Below, piece after piece: positions 5,156 to 5,183 of a DNA stretch of 5,183 nucleotides. The position numbers were made by a program, and so were the translations under genes. Each line of letters starts with the position of its first letter. Position 1 is the first letter of the stretch. This DNA is from JACCUZ01 sp038246575 (GTDB taxonomy: Bacteria > Actinomycetota > Actinomycetes > JACCUZ01), in the NCBI GenBank assembly GCA_038246575.1, contig JBBRVU010000246.1:1-5183 (forward strand), written 5' to 3'. The notes under the pieces were generated by a model. That model saw nothing but the letters and a program-made list of their open reading frames with translations. It ran no database searches and was not told the origin of the DNA.

Positions 5156-5183
5156 CTTCAGCATGTGTGCACGCCTGCTGAAG
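5156..5183. terminator. Possible terminator hairpin at the window edge
   Basis: CTTCAGCA (5156-5163) and TGCTGAAG (5176-5183) are perfect 8-bp inverted copies around a 12-base loop that can itself pair partly (GTG with CGC, using a wobble). It lies about 105 bases after the bldD stop. An overlapping alternative pairs GCAGGCG (5141-5147) with CGCCTGC (5172-5178). The window ends at the last base of the stem, so a T tract can be neither confirmed nor excluded, and the stem may continue. Confidence 0.45.

Overview
This is a high-GC window from an actinobacterium. It holds a chromosomal housekeeping locus: most of a de novo pyrimidine (UMP) biosynthesis operon on the minus strand, and a divergently transcribed bldD-family developmental regulator on the plus strand. 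The pairing of bldD with pyrR, the strong G/C bias at third codon positions and the near-canonical BldD sequence all point to the class Actinomycetia. From memory, Streptomyces coelicolor has the same bldD/pyrR adjacency. I cannot name a genus from the sequence alone.

Layout, following minus-strand transcription from right to left: pyrR (4182-3604), pyrB (3607-2606), pyrC (2609-1302), carA (1225-110, start chosen here) and the first 36 codons of carB (110-1, running off the window). pyrR/pyrB and pyrB/pyrC overlap by 4 nt (ATGA and GTGA), and carA/carB share one base (TGATG). These junctions imply one polycistronic mRNA with translational coupling. The one loose joint is pyrC-carA. CarA and CarB make carbamoyl phosphate, PyrB condenses it with aspartate, PyrC cyclises the product to dihydroorotate, and PyrR senses UMP/UTP and controls the operon.

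The 380-bp gap between pyrR and bldD (4183-4562) is the most informative part. On the pyr side it carries a hairpin whose loop matches the PyrR-binding RNA consensus, directly abutting a near-perfect pyrR Shine-Dalgarno sequence. This fits translational repression by RNA-bound PyrR, as described for mycobacteria, rather than Bacillus-type terminator attenuation. On the bldD side lie two abutting 15-bp BldD boxes, one a perfect match to the recalled consensus and one with a single mismatch. They sit in the probable bldD promoter and suggest autorepression. Further upstream are a 9-bp perfect inverted repeat with a possible alternative pairing partner, a second inverted repeat, and a hairpin followed by a T tract.

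Downstream of bldD (5052-5183) I see no gene. There is a 15-bp perfect tandem duplication in C-rich DNA, and an 8-bp inverted repeat at the window edge that may be part of a terminator.

I find no mobile element, CRISPR array, tRNA, rRNA or clearly novel system. The points of interest are regulatory and small-scale structural ones.
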